A stretch of 40,304 nucleotides of DNA from a virus, in the IMG/VR virus record IMGVR_UViG_3300013772_000030, positions 1 to 40,304 of that record. The stretch is one strand, 5' to 3'. Both the position numbers and the translations under genes were made by a program. Within the stretch, counting starts at the first letter, position 1. Each line of letters opens with the position of its first letter. The notes beneath the pieces are model-generated. The model saw only the letters and a program-made list of their open reading frames with translations. It ran no database searches and was not told the origin of the DNA. Of this stretch, positions 28,314 to 33,965 are shown one piece after another.

Positions 28314-28649
28314 TTAAGCGAATTCGTAGCGCGTGATCTCGTGGAATTTGGATTCCGACTTGTACGCTCCGAACGTGAGAGAGTTGTCGAGTTCGAACAG
28401 TTCAACAATGAACCATCCCCACTCCTGCCAAGTGGCCGCGTAGTTCTCTCCGTTCATGCAACGACGCTTGTGGATGCCGTCCGCGTACGTGGAGCCAAGC
28501 CGGATTTCGAAGCCGTTAGCGCGGCTCCTGCTGGCCTGCTGCTCCAGCATGTAGGTGTCGATGCCTCCGGTGATCCTGCCCTTGCGACGAGCCGTGGCGA
28601 GTGCTGCGCGGATATCTGAGACGGTCAGGGTGTCTGAGTGAAGCTTCAT
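28314..28649 (-). CDS. Conserved actinophage-type protein (SRSRANGFEIRL family)
   Basis: A 111-residue protein. VSDIRAALATARRKGRITGG, then QQASRSRANGFEIRLGS, a NYAATWQEWGWFIVELFELD segment and YKSESKFHEITRYEF match a conserved actinophage pattern (SRSR-AFEV-L ... AATWDEWG-FL ... DP ... FH--T). Function is unknown. Its ribosome-binding site is in GTTCT-TAGG-AGAAC, a covarying variant of the hairpin. Confidence 0.72.
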   Translation of the reverse strand: MKLHSDTLTVSDIRAALATARRKGRITGGIDTYMLEQQASRSRANGFEIRLGSTYADGIHKRRCMNGENYAATWQEWGWFIVELFELDNSLTFGAYKSESKFHEITRYEFA

Positions 28650-28688
28650 GATGTTCTCCTAAGAACTTGGTGGCTTGCTGATGAATCA

Positions 28689-28717
28689 ATCTTCTCACAT
28701 ACTCATAGACTATGCAA
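28689..28717 (-). promoter_or_regulatory. Extended -10 type promoter
   Basis: TTGCAT (28712-28717), 17 bp, GAAGAT (28689-28694) preceded by TGA. AACTTTTGTAGG box upstream. Confidence 0.5.
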
Positions 28718-28751
28718 GTGTTACGCCTACAAAAGTTTTATTACTTTGGGC

Positions 28752-28780
28752 TTGCGCATGCTGCCGTTATGCCCTAAGCT
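28752..28780 (+). promoter_or_regulatory. Plus-strand promoter of candidate ncRNA A
   Basis: TTGCGC (28752-28757), 17 bp, TAAGCT (28775-28780). The spacer shares GCTGCCGTT with the 29.9 kb copy. Confidence 0.62.
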
Positions 28781-28786
28781 TGTCTT

Positions 28787-28859
28787 AGACGCAAAGACGC
28801 GTAGATAGGTGCCCTACCGAGGGGTACCGATACGAAGGGCAAGTGTGGGACTATTTTTT
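28787..28859 (+). ncRNA. Candidate small RNA A
   Basis: Predicted start 6 bases after the -10. The 5' end AGACGCAAAGACGCGTA is identical to candidate B at 29948 and can fold as ACGC-AAAGAC-GCGT. A second stem, GGTGCCC with GGGGTACC, replaces CGGCCC/GGGGTCG of B, so the stem is kept while its bases change. The transcript ends at a T-run (28853-28859). No ORF. It faces the terminator of the minus-strand 28905 gene. Confidence 0.5.
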
Positions 28860-28865
28860 AGGCTG

Positions 28866-28896
28866 GCAAAAAAATAAACCAGCCCGTAGGCCGGTT
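28866..28896 (-). terminator. Rho-independent terminator
   Basis: AACCGGCC (28889-28896) with GGCTGGTT (28877-28884), then TATTTTTTT on the minus strand, after the 28905 gene. Confidence 0.85.
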
Positions 28897-28904
28897 TACA
28901 ATTT

Positions 28905-29201
28905 TTAACGCTTGAGCAGATTCACCGCAGCTTGTGCAAGGTCTTCGTAGCTTGCAAAGTTGTTCATGCCTCCCGTATAGTCGCGAGTGTCCTTGGCGGT
29001 CCTGTAGAGCGCGGTGGTGTTCGTGTAGTGGTTGTGGTCCGTGCACACATACACGTCCTTACCCGTTCGCGGATCTGTGATGAATCCGGAGCAACCGAAC
29101 TTGACTCCATTAACGCTGATATTCTTCAGCGACACAATCAGAACCGGATCAATCGCAAGGATCTGATTCTTCAGTTTGGTGGAAAGCAGGGGCTTGAACA
29201 T
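28905..29201 (-). CDS. Hypothetical protein, 98 residues
   Basis: MFKPLLSTKLKNQILAIDPV, VSLKNISVNGVKFGCSGFIT, KDVYVCTDHNHYTNTTALYR and a C-terminal helix NNFASYEDLAQAAVNLLKR. Alpha/beta with a C...C...DHNH group that might bind metal. Unrecognised but clearly protein-like. GTCC-TAGGA-GGAC contains the ribosome-binding site and a strong terminator follows. Confidence 0.64.
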   Translation of the reverse strand: MFKPLLSTKLKNQILAIDPVLIVSLKNISVNGVKFGCSGFITDPRTGKDVYVCTDHNHYTNTTALYRTAKDTRDYTGGMNNFASYEDLAQAAVNLLKR

Positions 29202-29236
29202 TTGTCCTCCTAGGACTGTTGGACTTGCTTACAAAT

Positions 29237-29283
29237 ACAACGATACCGGACTCACATACTCTATGCAAGTCCGGTACCATTGT
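29237..29283 (-). promoter_or_regulatory. Promoter with 15-bp inverted repeat
   Basis: TTGCAT (29263-29268), 17 bp, TATCGT (29240-29245). Arms 29237-29251 and 29269-29283, two wobble-type mismatches, covering both promoter elements. Confidence 0.68.
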
Positions 29284-29292
29284 GAAGTTTTG

Positions 29293-29802
29293 TTACGCCG
29301 CTACCAGCTTGCCAGCGCGGATAGGTTCAAGATCCAAGCTACCGTTGGCCGCTACGTCGTAGATTGCCAGTTCGCCGCGCTCCAGACCCCATGTAACGGC
29401 CTCGCTGTAGTCTGCCGTCCAGTTGCACGCATCGATGAAAATGAGGCCGCTATCGGCCCACGTGCCGATGTAGCGTTCACGCAACGGCGAACCATCGTGA
29501 CCGTTTTCGATCTGTTCACGTGTCAAGTGGTCCGCGTACATTTTGCCGAATGCCCGACGCATGATGGAAAGTGTGAAAGTGTCCTCCGGAACGATCACAG
29601 TTTCAAGCTGCGCTCCGTTCCAGCCGGTTGCCTTGCCGACGAAATATCCGTCCGTCTTAGCAGGAACCTTGAACGTTGTAAGGTCTACCGTTGTGCCACC
29701 GTTGGCAAGGGTAGCCATGTACATGGCGCGGGTTGCTACGTCGCCGTACGTGCGCAGTGCTGCCGGAACTGAAGAGTTTTCGCGAACCATCTGACGAGCC
29801 AT
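29293..29802 (-). CDS. Hypothetical protein, 169 residues
   Basis: The second-largest product of the small-gene block. MARQMVRENSSVPAALRTYG, then ATRAMYMATLANGGTTVDLT, TDGYFVGKATGWNGAQLETV, and a C-terminal half with SGLIFIDACNWTADYSEAVT and ERGELAIYDVAANGSLDLEP. Mixed alpha/beta, soluble; no recognised motif. Leader: GGAGC-AACCG-GCTCC and GTTCT-TAGG-AGAAC around the ribosome-binding site. Confidence 0.66.
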   Translation of the reverse strand: MARQMVRENSSVPAALRTYGDVATRAMYMATLANGGTTVDLTTFKVPAKTDGYFVGKATGWNGAQLETVIVPEDTFTLSIMRRAFGKMYADHLTREQIENGHDGSPLRERYIGTWADSGLIFIDACNWTADYSEAVTWGLERGELAIYDVAANGSLDLEPIRAGKLVAA

Positions 29803-29849
29803 GATGTTCTCCTAAGAACTTTTGGGAGCCGGTTGCTCCGATAAGTAAG

Positions 29850-29878
29850 ACTCTACCGGAGTTAGATAGACTATGCAA
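29850..29878 (-). promoter_or_regulatory. Promoter
   Basis: TTGCAT (29873-29878), 17 bp, TAGAGT (29850-29855); ACTC-CGGTA-GAGT across the -10. Confidence 0.65.
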
Positions 29879-29912
29879 GTGTTACGCCTACAAAAGTTAT
29901 GTGACTTTCCGC

Positions 29913-29941
29913 TTGTATTCGCTGCCGTTGTGTGCGAGAAT
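29913..29941 (+). promoter_or_regulatory. Plus-strand promoter of candidate ncRNA B
   Basis: TTGTAT (29913-29918), 17 bp, GAGAAT (29936-29941). Spacer shares GCTGCCGTT with copy A. Confidence 0.52.
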
Positions 29942-29947
29942 TGATTT

Positions 29948-30030
29948 AGACGCAAAGACGCGTATATATCGGCCCTGTAGCGGGGTCGGGGGGAAGGCAT
30001 GCTCCGAGCTAAGCTCTAGGTTATTTTTGG
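29948..30030 (+). ncRNA. Candidate small RNA B
   Basis: Starts AGACGCAAAGACGCGTA, as in A, 6 bases after the -10. The second stem is CGGCCC-TGTAGC-GGGGTCG. Near the end GAGC-TAA-GCTC precedes TAGGTTATTTTTGG. It converges with, and overlaps by some bases, the minus-strand peptide unit at 30072. Confidence 0.48.
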
Positions 30031-30072
30031 GGTCCTCTGGTTTCCCTGCCCGCCGTTCCGGCCCCGCTTCAT
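30016..30072 (-). CDS. Leaderless basic micro-peptide, 18 residues
   Basis: MKRGRNGGQGNQRTPKIT then TAG. ATG 30072 is 6 bases after TAAGCT. It shares GNQR-T/S-x-K and its surrounding DNA with the 25.9 kb copy, showing a duplicated unit. Highly basic. Confidence 0.45.
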   Translation of the reverse strand: MKRGRNGGQGNQRTPKIT

Positions 30073-30078
30073 ACCTAA

Positions 30079-30108
30079 AGCTTATAAAAAATAAAGCCGC
30101 CCTGTCAA
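30079..30108 (-). promoter_or_regulatory. Promoter of the 18-residue peptide
   Basis: TTGACA (30103-30108), 18 bp, TAAGCT (30079-30084); GCCGTCCTG and CAGGGCGGC flank the -35. Confidence 0.65.
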
Positions 30109-30129
30109 GCAGGACGGCCTTACAATTTT

Positions 30130-30381
30130 TTACTCTTTTGCGTCTTCGATGTACGCTTGCGCATCGGCCAGCGTCTCAAACAGGACGGCCCCAAACGATC
30201 CGATGCTAAGGATTCGGTCCTTGATGTACGTTGCGCGGTACAGGTCATCGCTGCCGGTGTCCACGATCAACATGGACCCGAAGCGCGTCTCCACGGGCTG
30301 TACAGCTATGCTCTGGCCGCTGTACAGGTATGCGGGTATGATTCGCATGTTCTCTGCTTTACCGCCGACTACTACGAACAT
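30130..30381 (-). CDS. Hypothetical protein, 83 residues
   Basis: MFVVVGGKAENMRIIPAYLY, then SGQSIAVQPVETRFGSMLIV and a C-terminal helix ETLADAQAYIEDAKE. Several strands then a helix ending in AxAYI, the same shape as the 28019 and 18884 products. Unrecognised. GGGAAC-AACC-GGTTCCC in the leader and GTCC-TAGGA-GGAC at the ribosome-binding site. Confidence 0.62.
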   Translation of the reverse strand: MFVVVGGKAENMRIIPAYLYSGQSIAVQPVETRFGSMLIVDTGSDDLYRATYIKDRILSIGSFGAVLFETLADAQAYIEDAKE

Positions 30382-30428
30382 GTGTCCTCCTAGGACTTAA
30401 GGGGAACCGGTTGTTCCCTCTAATAGAT

Positions 30429-30471
30429 ACTTTACCGTAGTAAGGGGCTGGACGCAAGTCCAACCCCTTAC
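30429..30471 (-). promoter_or_regulatory. Promoter with 14-bp inverted repeat
   Basis: TTGCGT (30452-30457), 17 bp, TAAAGT (30429-30434). Arms 30440-30453 and 30458-30471, one wobble; loop of four bases within the -35. Confidence 0.73.
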
Positions 30472-30478
30472 AAAAGTT

Positions 30479-30796
30479 TTAGCGTGGCATGAAGTTTACG
30501 GACATGGCGTCCGTTACTCGGTAGATGAACTCCGCCACCGATTCGACTTCTGCGAACTGGTCGGTCTGGTCCTTGCCAAGGTCCCCGAACTCGTAGACCG
30601 CGTACGTGACCTGCTCCGGACGGAACCAGTCACCGCTTACAGCGTCGTAAATGGTGATCACCTTGTCACCTACCGTGATGGTGTACTGTGTGGCGTCGTC
30701 GTCACCGTAGTATTCGGTCTCGTACCCAAGCTCTGCAAGCTGGTCCTCAATCTCTGAGATGGGCAGTTCAAGCGCGGTTGCGGTTGCTACAGTCAT
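30479..30796 (-). CDS. Hypothetical acidic protein, 105 residues
   Basis: MTVATATALELPISEIEDQL, LGYETEYYGDDDATQYTITV, DKVITIYDAVSGDWFRPEQV, and a helical acidic end (QFAEVESVAEFIYRVTDAMS). Strongly acidic beta-sheet protein; unrecognised. GTCC-TAGGA-GGAC hairpin around the ribosome-binding site. Confidence 0.64.
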   Translation of the reverse strand: MTVATATALELPISEIEDQLAELGYETEYYGDDDATQYTITVGDKVITIYDAVSGDWFRPEQVTYAVYEFGDLGKDQTDQFAEVESVAEFIYRVTDAMSVNFMPR

Positions 30797-30832
30797 TTTG
30801 TCCTCCTAGGACTTGGTGGGTTGGTACTTACT

Positions 30833-30869
30833 ACTCTAGTGTATGAGAGCCGCGCTGTCAACACGGCTC
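30833..30869 (-). promoter_or_regulatory. Promoter with 8-bp inverted repeat
   Basis: TTGACA (30856-30861), 17 bp, TAGAGT (30833-30838). GAGCCGCG (30847-30854) and CACGGCTC (30862-30869) enclose the -35. Confidence 0.74.
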
Positions 30870-30880
30870 CCTTACAAAAT

Positions 30881-31273
30881 TTAGTCTTCCTCGAACTCCG
30901 GAACACCGGCCCACTCCAGAAGTTGCACGTCTCCCGGTTCGATGTACTCGGTCAACGATTCCAGTTCCACAATCTCCCACGTGCTGATGCTCTCGGCGTT
31001 GATCTGTGACCGCAGGTATTCCAGCCGGTGCTTGTTCACGGCTTCGTTGATTGCTTTGTCCTGCTCTTGGTAGTTCACGTCCGTTCGCTCGACAGGGCAC
31101 TCCACGCGCACTTTGTCGCCGTAGCCTAGGTCGATCATGTAGCCGTCACCTTTGGGAAGCGAGAACCCTTCGCCCTCGTAGGTTGACATGAATGAGCCGG
31201 ACCAGAGCATGATGCGCTTGCGCTTGTGCGTCAGGTTGTATTCATGGTCTACAGTGATTCCGTAGTGAGTCAT
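30881..31273 (-). CDS. Hypothetical protein, 130 residues
   Basis: MTHYGITVDHEYNLTHKRKR, then MLWSGSFMSTYEGEGFSLPK, GDGYMIDLGYGDKVRVECPV, a helical middle (KAINEAVNKHRLEYLRSQIN) and an acidic end (EWAGVPEFEED). Alpha/beta, acidic tail; unrecognised. The ribosome-binding site is in GGCT-TAGGA-GGCC. Confidence 0.64.
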   Translation of the reverse strand: MTHYGITVDHEYNLTHKRKRIMLWSGSFMSTYEGEGFSLPKGDGYMIDLGYGDKVRVECPVERTDVNYQEQDKAINEAVNKHRLEYLRSQINAESISTWEIVELESLTEYIEPGDVQLLEWAGVPEFEED

Positions 31274-31311
31274 GGTGGCCTCCTAAGCCGTTGTGCTTGG
31301 TTGATACTCAT

Positions 31312-31354
31312 ACTCTACCGTAGTCCAGCCCCCGATGCAACTGGACTACGGTAG
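31312..31354 (-). promoter_or_regulatory. Promoter with perfect 14-bp inverted repeat
   Basis: TTGCAT (31335-31340), 17 bp, TAGAGT (31312-31317). CTACCGTAGTCCAG (31315-31328) and CTGGACTACGGTAG (31341-31354): the longest perfect pair in the block. Confidence 0.75.
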
Positions 31355-31367
31355 AAGTTTTTGTAAG

Positions 31368-31604
31368 CTAGTTCCAGTCTACCGCGAGGTAGTGGCGCAC
31401 TTCCCGAACGTTTGTCATGTTGTGATCGCCACGGTTCGAAAGCTTAGACATGAGCCGAACCGGAACAACGAACATACCCGATGCCAGCGAGTCCGCTTTC
31501 TGGTAGCTGATAGCGTCGTTGATGATCTCTACCGTGACCGTTCCAGCTTCCTTGTCCCGCGATACTTCGTAGGACGGTTCTTTCAGTTCACCGATGGTGC
31601 TCAT
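31368..31604 (-). CDS. Hypothetical protein, 78 residues
   Basis: MSTIGELKEPSYEVSRDKEA, TVTVEIINDAISYQKADSLA, FVVPVRLMSKLSNRGDHNMT. Beta strands followed by a short helix and basic loop; unrecognised. GCC-TAGGA-GGC encloses the ribosome-binding site. Confidence 0.62.
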   Translation of the reverse strand: MSTIGELKEPSYEVSRDKEAGTVTVEIINDAISYQKADSLASGMFVVPVRLMSKLSNRGDHNMTNVREVRHYLAVDWN

Positions 31605-31635
31605 TGCTGCCTCCTAGGCTTTGTTGGTAAGTACT

Positions 31636-31674
31636 ACTCTAGTGTATGGGAGCCGTGCTGTCAACACGGCCCCC
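31636..31674 (-). promoter_or_regulatory. Promoter with 10-bp inverted repeat
   Basis: TTGACA (31659-31664), 17 bp, TAGAGT (31636-31641). Arms 31648-31657 and 31665-31674. Almost a copy of the 30833 promoter. Confidence 0.73.
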
Positions 31675-31684
31675 GCTACAAAAG

Positions 31685-32032
31685 TTAGTCGATGGTGACT
31701 ACTGCGTTCCCGATATGCTCAATCACCTTGAGCGCATCTTGAAACGTGATGCTGTAGGCCTCAACCAGTTCATCCGCCATGCCCGGACGGGTACGGGAGC
31801 CGTTGGAGTGAATCCAACTGCGTGCGTGCCGCTTCAGGATGTCGTCCGCGAAGTCCGCGTCTTGGACGTTGTTCCAGAAGACGTTTTCCGCTACCTGCCA
31901 GCCGAAGTCGTCTTGGAATGCTACGGTGTCCGTATCCCCTAGGATCAAGATACGTCCGTCCGCTGCCTTGAACACGGTACCGCCTTCGATAAGCTGCCCC
32001 AGTGTGTCCGGTCGCAATTCTTCCTGCTTCAT
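31685..32032 (-). CDS. Hypothetical protein, 115 residues
   Basis: MKQEELRPDTLGQLIEGGTV, FKAADGRILILGDTDTVAFQ, then a helical DADFADDILKRHARSWIHSN and DALKVIEHIGNAVVTID. Alpha/beta; the N-terminal hairpin GGTVFKAADGRILILGD resembles small beta-barrel binding domains. Function unknown. GTCC-TAGGA-GGAC at the ribosome-binding site. Confidence 0.64.
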   Translation of the reverse strand: MKQEELRPDTLGQLIEGGTVFKAADGRILILGDTDTVAFQDDFGWQVAENVFWNNVQDADFADDILKRHARSWIHSNGSRTRPGMADELVEAYSITFQDALKVIEHIGNAVVTID

Positions 32033-32070
32033 GGTGTCCTCCTAGGACGGTTGGTGTGGCTGATAAAACA

Positions 32071-32114
32071 ACAATACCCTACCCAAGCTGCAACCGCAAC
32101 TCGGTAGGGTATTG
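32071..32114 (-). promoter_or_regulatory. Promoter with 12-bp inverted repeat
   Basis: TTGCGG (32094-32099), 17 bp, TATTGT (32071-32076). CAATACCCTACC (32072-32083) and GGTAGGGTATTG (32103-32114) are perfect complements. Confidence 0.7.
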
Positions 32115-32125
32115 AAGTTTTGTAA

Positions 32126-32839
32126 CTACTTGGCGGGAGTCTGAGTGGTCGTCGGCTGGGGTTCCGGTGTAACTACCGGAAGCATGTCAGAAGCGTGGCA
32201 GATGCCTACGTTGTGCATGTCTGCATCACCGGGCTGCATGTGCTTGCATGCCTCTGCAATCTCATCCTGCGTACGGTTGAACTCGTACATGAAAGCCGGG
32301 TTGATTACTGACGTTACGCCTCGGTAGGTAATGTCCAGACGGCGAGTAGGGTAGGTTCCTACGTACATCTGACGGAACAGACGGAAGTCTGTGTAACCGG
32401 ACAAGGCAAACGCTTCATTGAGTCCGCAGATACGGTTACCCATTGTTTGGCAGTCCCAGCACGGTTCATCTTCCAGACAGTCATGTGCGAGGACGGGAGC
32501 CGTAGCCGTAGCCGTTGGGGATGCAGTCGCCGTAGGCGTCGGGGTCACCGTGACGTTAGGAGACGGTGGCGGGGCCGGATAGGTGTCCGCTGGCGCTGTT
32601 GCTGTTGCTGTTGCCGTTGCCGTTGCCGTTGCCGTAGGGGCCGGTGTGGCGGTGTCCGTAGGTGTGGGAGCCGGTTCCGTGGTGACCGTTACGGTATCAA
32701 CCGTAAGCACCGCATCCGGAGCCGTGATTGTTGAGATAGCCGATACTGGTTCGGCTGGCAGTGTGTCTGCCGTAGCTGGTTGGAACGAGAACATGGCCGC
32801 GACCAGCATAGCCGATCCGATGGCGAATACCTTCTTCAT
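32126..32839 (-). CDS. Predicted secreted protein with Thr/Ala/Pro stalk and Cys-rich domain
   Basis: A 237-residue protein. Signal peptide MKKVFAIGSAMLVAAMFSFQ with an ATA-D cleavage-like site is followed by an about 85-residue Thr/Ala/Pro stalk (PTPTDTATPAPTATATATAT and more). A compact domain comes next with CLEDEPCWDCQ, NRICGLNEAFALSGY and two later Cys (EACKH, GICHAS), and the chain ends in a Thr/Pro tail. Six to seven Cys suggest disulfides. It is probably exported or surface-displayed during infection. A superinfection or wall-related role is guesswork. AAGGAGGAAACA precedes the ATG. Confidence 0.72.
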   Translation of the reverse strand: MKKVFAIGSAMLVAAMFSFQPATADTLPAEPVSAISTITAPDAVLTVDTVTVTTEPAPTPTDTATPAPTATATATATATATAPADTYPAPPPSPNVTVTPTPTATASPTATATAPVLAHDCLEDEPCWDCQTMGNRICGLNEAFALSGYTDFRLFRQMYVGTYPTRRLDITYRGVTSVINPAFMYEFNRTQDEIAEACKHMQPGDADMHNVGICHASDMLPVVTPEPQPTTTQTPAK

Positions 32840-32876
32840 TGTTTCCTCCTTGATGGGGTTGAATTTGATACTCTAA

Positions 32877-32912
32877 GAGTAACATACTTCTGGCGGGACC
32901 GTCAAGCCCCGC
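32877..32912 (-). promoter_or_regulatory. Promoter with inverted repeat over -35
   Basis: TTGACG (32900-32905), 17 bp, TTACTC (32877-32882, weak). GGCGGG (32892-32897) and CCCGCC (32907-32912) flank the -35. Confidence 0.5.
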
Positions 32913-32926
32913 CTAAAGTATTGTAA

Positions 32927-33142
32927 TTAGAACTTGGCTACCGCAACCGCAAGAGCTTCGGCTTCGAGCCGCCTACGGGTAACCTTCGCCGCTGTCAACT
33001 CGATGATCCGTGCGGTAAGCGGATCGGGATCTTTCTCGAACTCCGCGTTCTCGTACGCGAGTTTGCTCTCCAGTGAAGCGGTGTCGATCTGTGCGGTATC
33101 CCGCATCTGGGTCAATACGGTAAGTGCTGCTTTGTTGTCCAC
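32927..33142 (-). CDS. Small helical protein, 71 residues
   Basis: Start GTG 33142. DNKAALTVLTQMRDTAQIDT, ESKLAYENAEFEKDPDPLTA, RRRLEAEALAVAVAKF. Two amphipathic helices; probably a small helical bundle. Ribosome-binding site AGGAGG lies in AGCC-GTAGGA-GGCT, another covarying form. Confidence 0.6.
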   Translation of the reverse strand: MDNKAALTVLTQMRDTAQIDTASLESKLAYENAEFEKDPDPLTARIIELTAAKVTRRRLEAEALAVAVAKF

Positions 33143-33179
33143 GGTAGCCTCCTACGGCTGTTGTTTGGCTGGTAGTAAA

Positions 33180-33224
33180 AGCATACCGCACTTCTGTAGA
33201 CTATGCAAGTTTACAAAAGTGCGG
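33180..33224 (-). promoter_or_regulatory. Promoter with 8-bp inverted repeat
   Basis: TTGCAT (33203-33208), 17 bp, TATGCT (33180-33185). CCGCACTT (33186-33193) and AAGTGCGG (33217-33224). Confidence 0.65.
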
Positions 33225-33234
33225 GAAACTTCGG

Positions 33235-33558
33235 CTACTGCTCGGATAGCGGAAGGGTTGTTTTGGCTCGCCGTTCCTGCTGTATCCGGAAGGTGTAGAA
33301 GACATTGACCGCAGCCAACAGGAGACGGTACTGGTCCGTGCTGGTCATCTTGTAGGTGAACTCCGGAATGAACCGGTCGTAGCCGTGGACGTAGTTGCCG
33401 TCCGGACCCTGCACCATGACGGTAGCTGAGATTCCGTTGCTGATGCTCCCGGCGCTGTAGACCAACTTGTGGTCATCGGGCAGGATACCGGCTACTCGTG
33501 CTTCCATCTCAAGGGTAGCAACGATGGGACGGATTTCTTCTTTGGTGTAGCGGGCCAT
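33235..33558 (-). CDS. Hypothetical protein, 107 residues
   Basis: MARYTKEEIRPIVATLEMEA, HKLVYSAGSISNGISATVMV, GPDGNYVHGYDRFIPEFTYK, TSTDQYRLLLAAVNVFYTFR. Helix, beta sheet, helix; basic end. Unrecognised. AGGAGG is in GTCC-GTAGGA-GGAC, 4 bases before ACCATGG. Confidence 0.64.
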   Translation of the reverse strand: MARYTKEEIRPIVATLEMEARVAGILPDDHKLVYSAGSISNGISATVMVQGPDGNYVHGYDRFIPEFTYKMTSTDQYRLLLAAVNVFYTFRIQQERRAKTTLPLSEQ

Positions 33559-33595
33559 GGTGTCCTCCTACGGACTAGGTTTGGTTGGTAGTAAA

Positions 33596-33634
33596 AGCAT
33601 ATCCTGCTCCCATAGTGTATGTCAATACGGGAGC
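33596..33634 (-). promoter_or_regulatory. Promoter with 9-bp inverted repeat
   Basis: TTGACA (33620-33625), 18 bp, TATGCT (33596-33601). GCTCCCATA (33606-33614) with TACGGGAGC (33626-33634). Confidence 0.7.
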
Positions 33635-33648
33635 GGAATAAACTTCGG

Positions 33649-33897
33649 CTACTTCAGGAGACGGTCATCGAAGTCATCCAGCCACGTCACCGCGAGCTTC
33701 CGCAGCTTGGATGTGGTCAGGAACTGACCGGGGAATTGCTGAAGGTCCGCGCTGCTGATGGTGTCTACCTCTTCGCCCTCGGCGTTCTCCACGTACACAC
33801 GACCGCCGCGCTGTTGGAAGGTGTACCCGCTGTAGTGCCGGATGGTGGGCAGTTCGGTGAAATACATCTTTGCTGCTTTGGGCTGGCTGCTTGCCAT
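33649..33897 (-). CDS. Hypothetical protein, 82 residues
   Basis: From ATG 33897: MASSQPKAAKMYFTELPTIR, then YSGYTFQQRGGRVYVENAEG and a helical KLRKLAVTWLDDFDDRLLK. Upstream in-frame codons cross the promoter and were rejected. A beta hairpin and C-terminal helix; unrecognised. AGGAGG in GTCC-TGAGGA-GGAC. Confidence 0.62.
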   Translation of the reverse strand: MASSQPKAAKMYFTELPTIRHYSGYTFQQRGGRVYVENAEGEEVDTISSADLQQFPGQFLTTSKLRKLAVTWLDDFDDRLLK

Positions 33898-33936
33898 GGT
33901 GTCCTCCTCAGGACTAGCGGTTGACTTGATACTCAT

Positions 33937-33965
33937 ACTCTACAGGAGTTTTGCTCCGGTGTCTA
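33937..33965 (-). promoter_or_regulatory. Promoter overlapping a stop codon
   Basis: TAGACA (33960-33965), 17 bp, TAGAGT (33937-33942). The TAG stop of the 33963 gene is the first half of the -35. Confidence 0.65.

Noticed and set aside
28752-30030. tRNA-like folding of the AGACGC... RNAs
   Set aside because: No CCA end, no TpsiC arm and no anticodon arm of correct size; no other tRNA gene was found on either strand.
24216-33965. Regularly spaced GTCCTCCTAGGAC and ACAAAAGTTT words as a CRISPR-like array
   Set aside because: They sit at gene starts and promoters, are separated by 200-400 bases of coding sequence, and vary with the gene; there are no spacer units.
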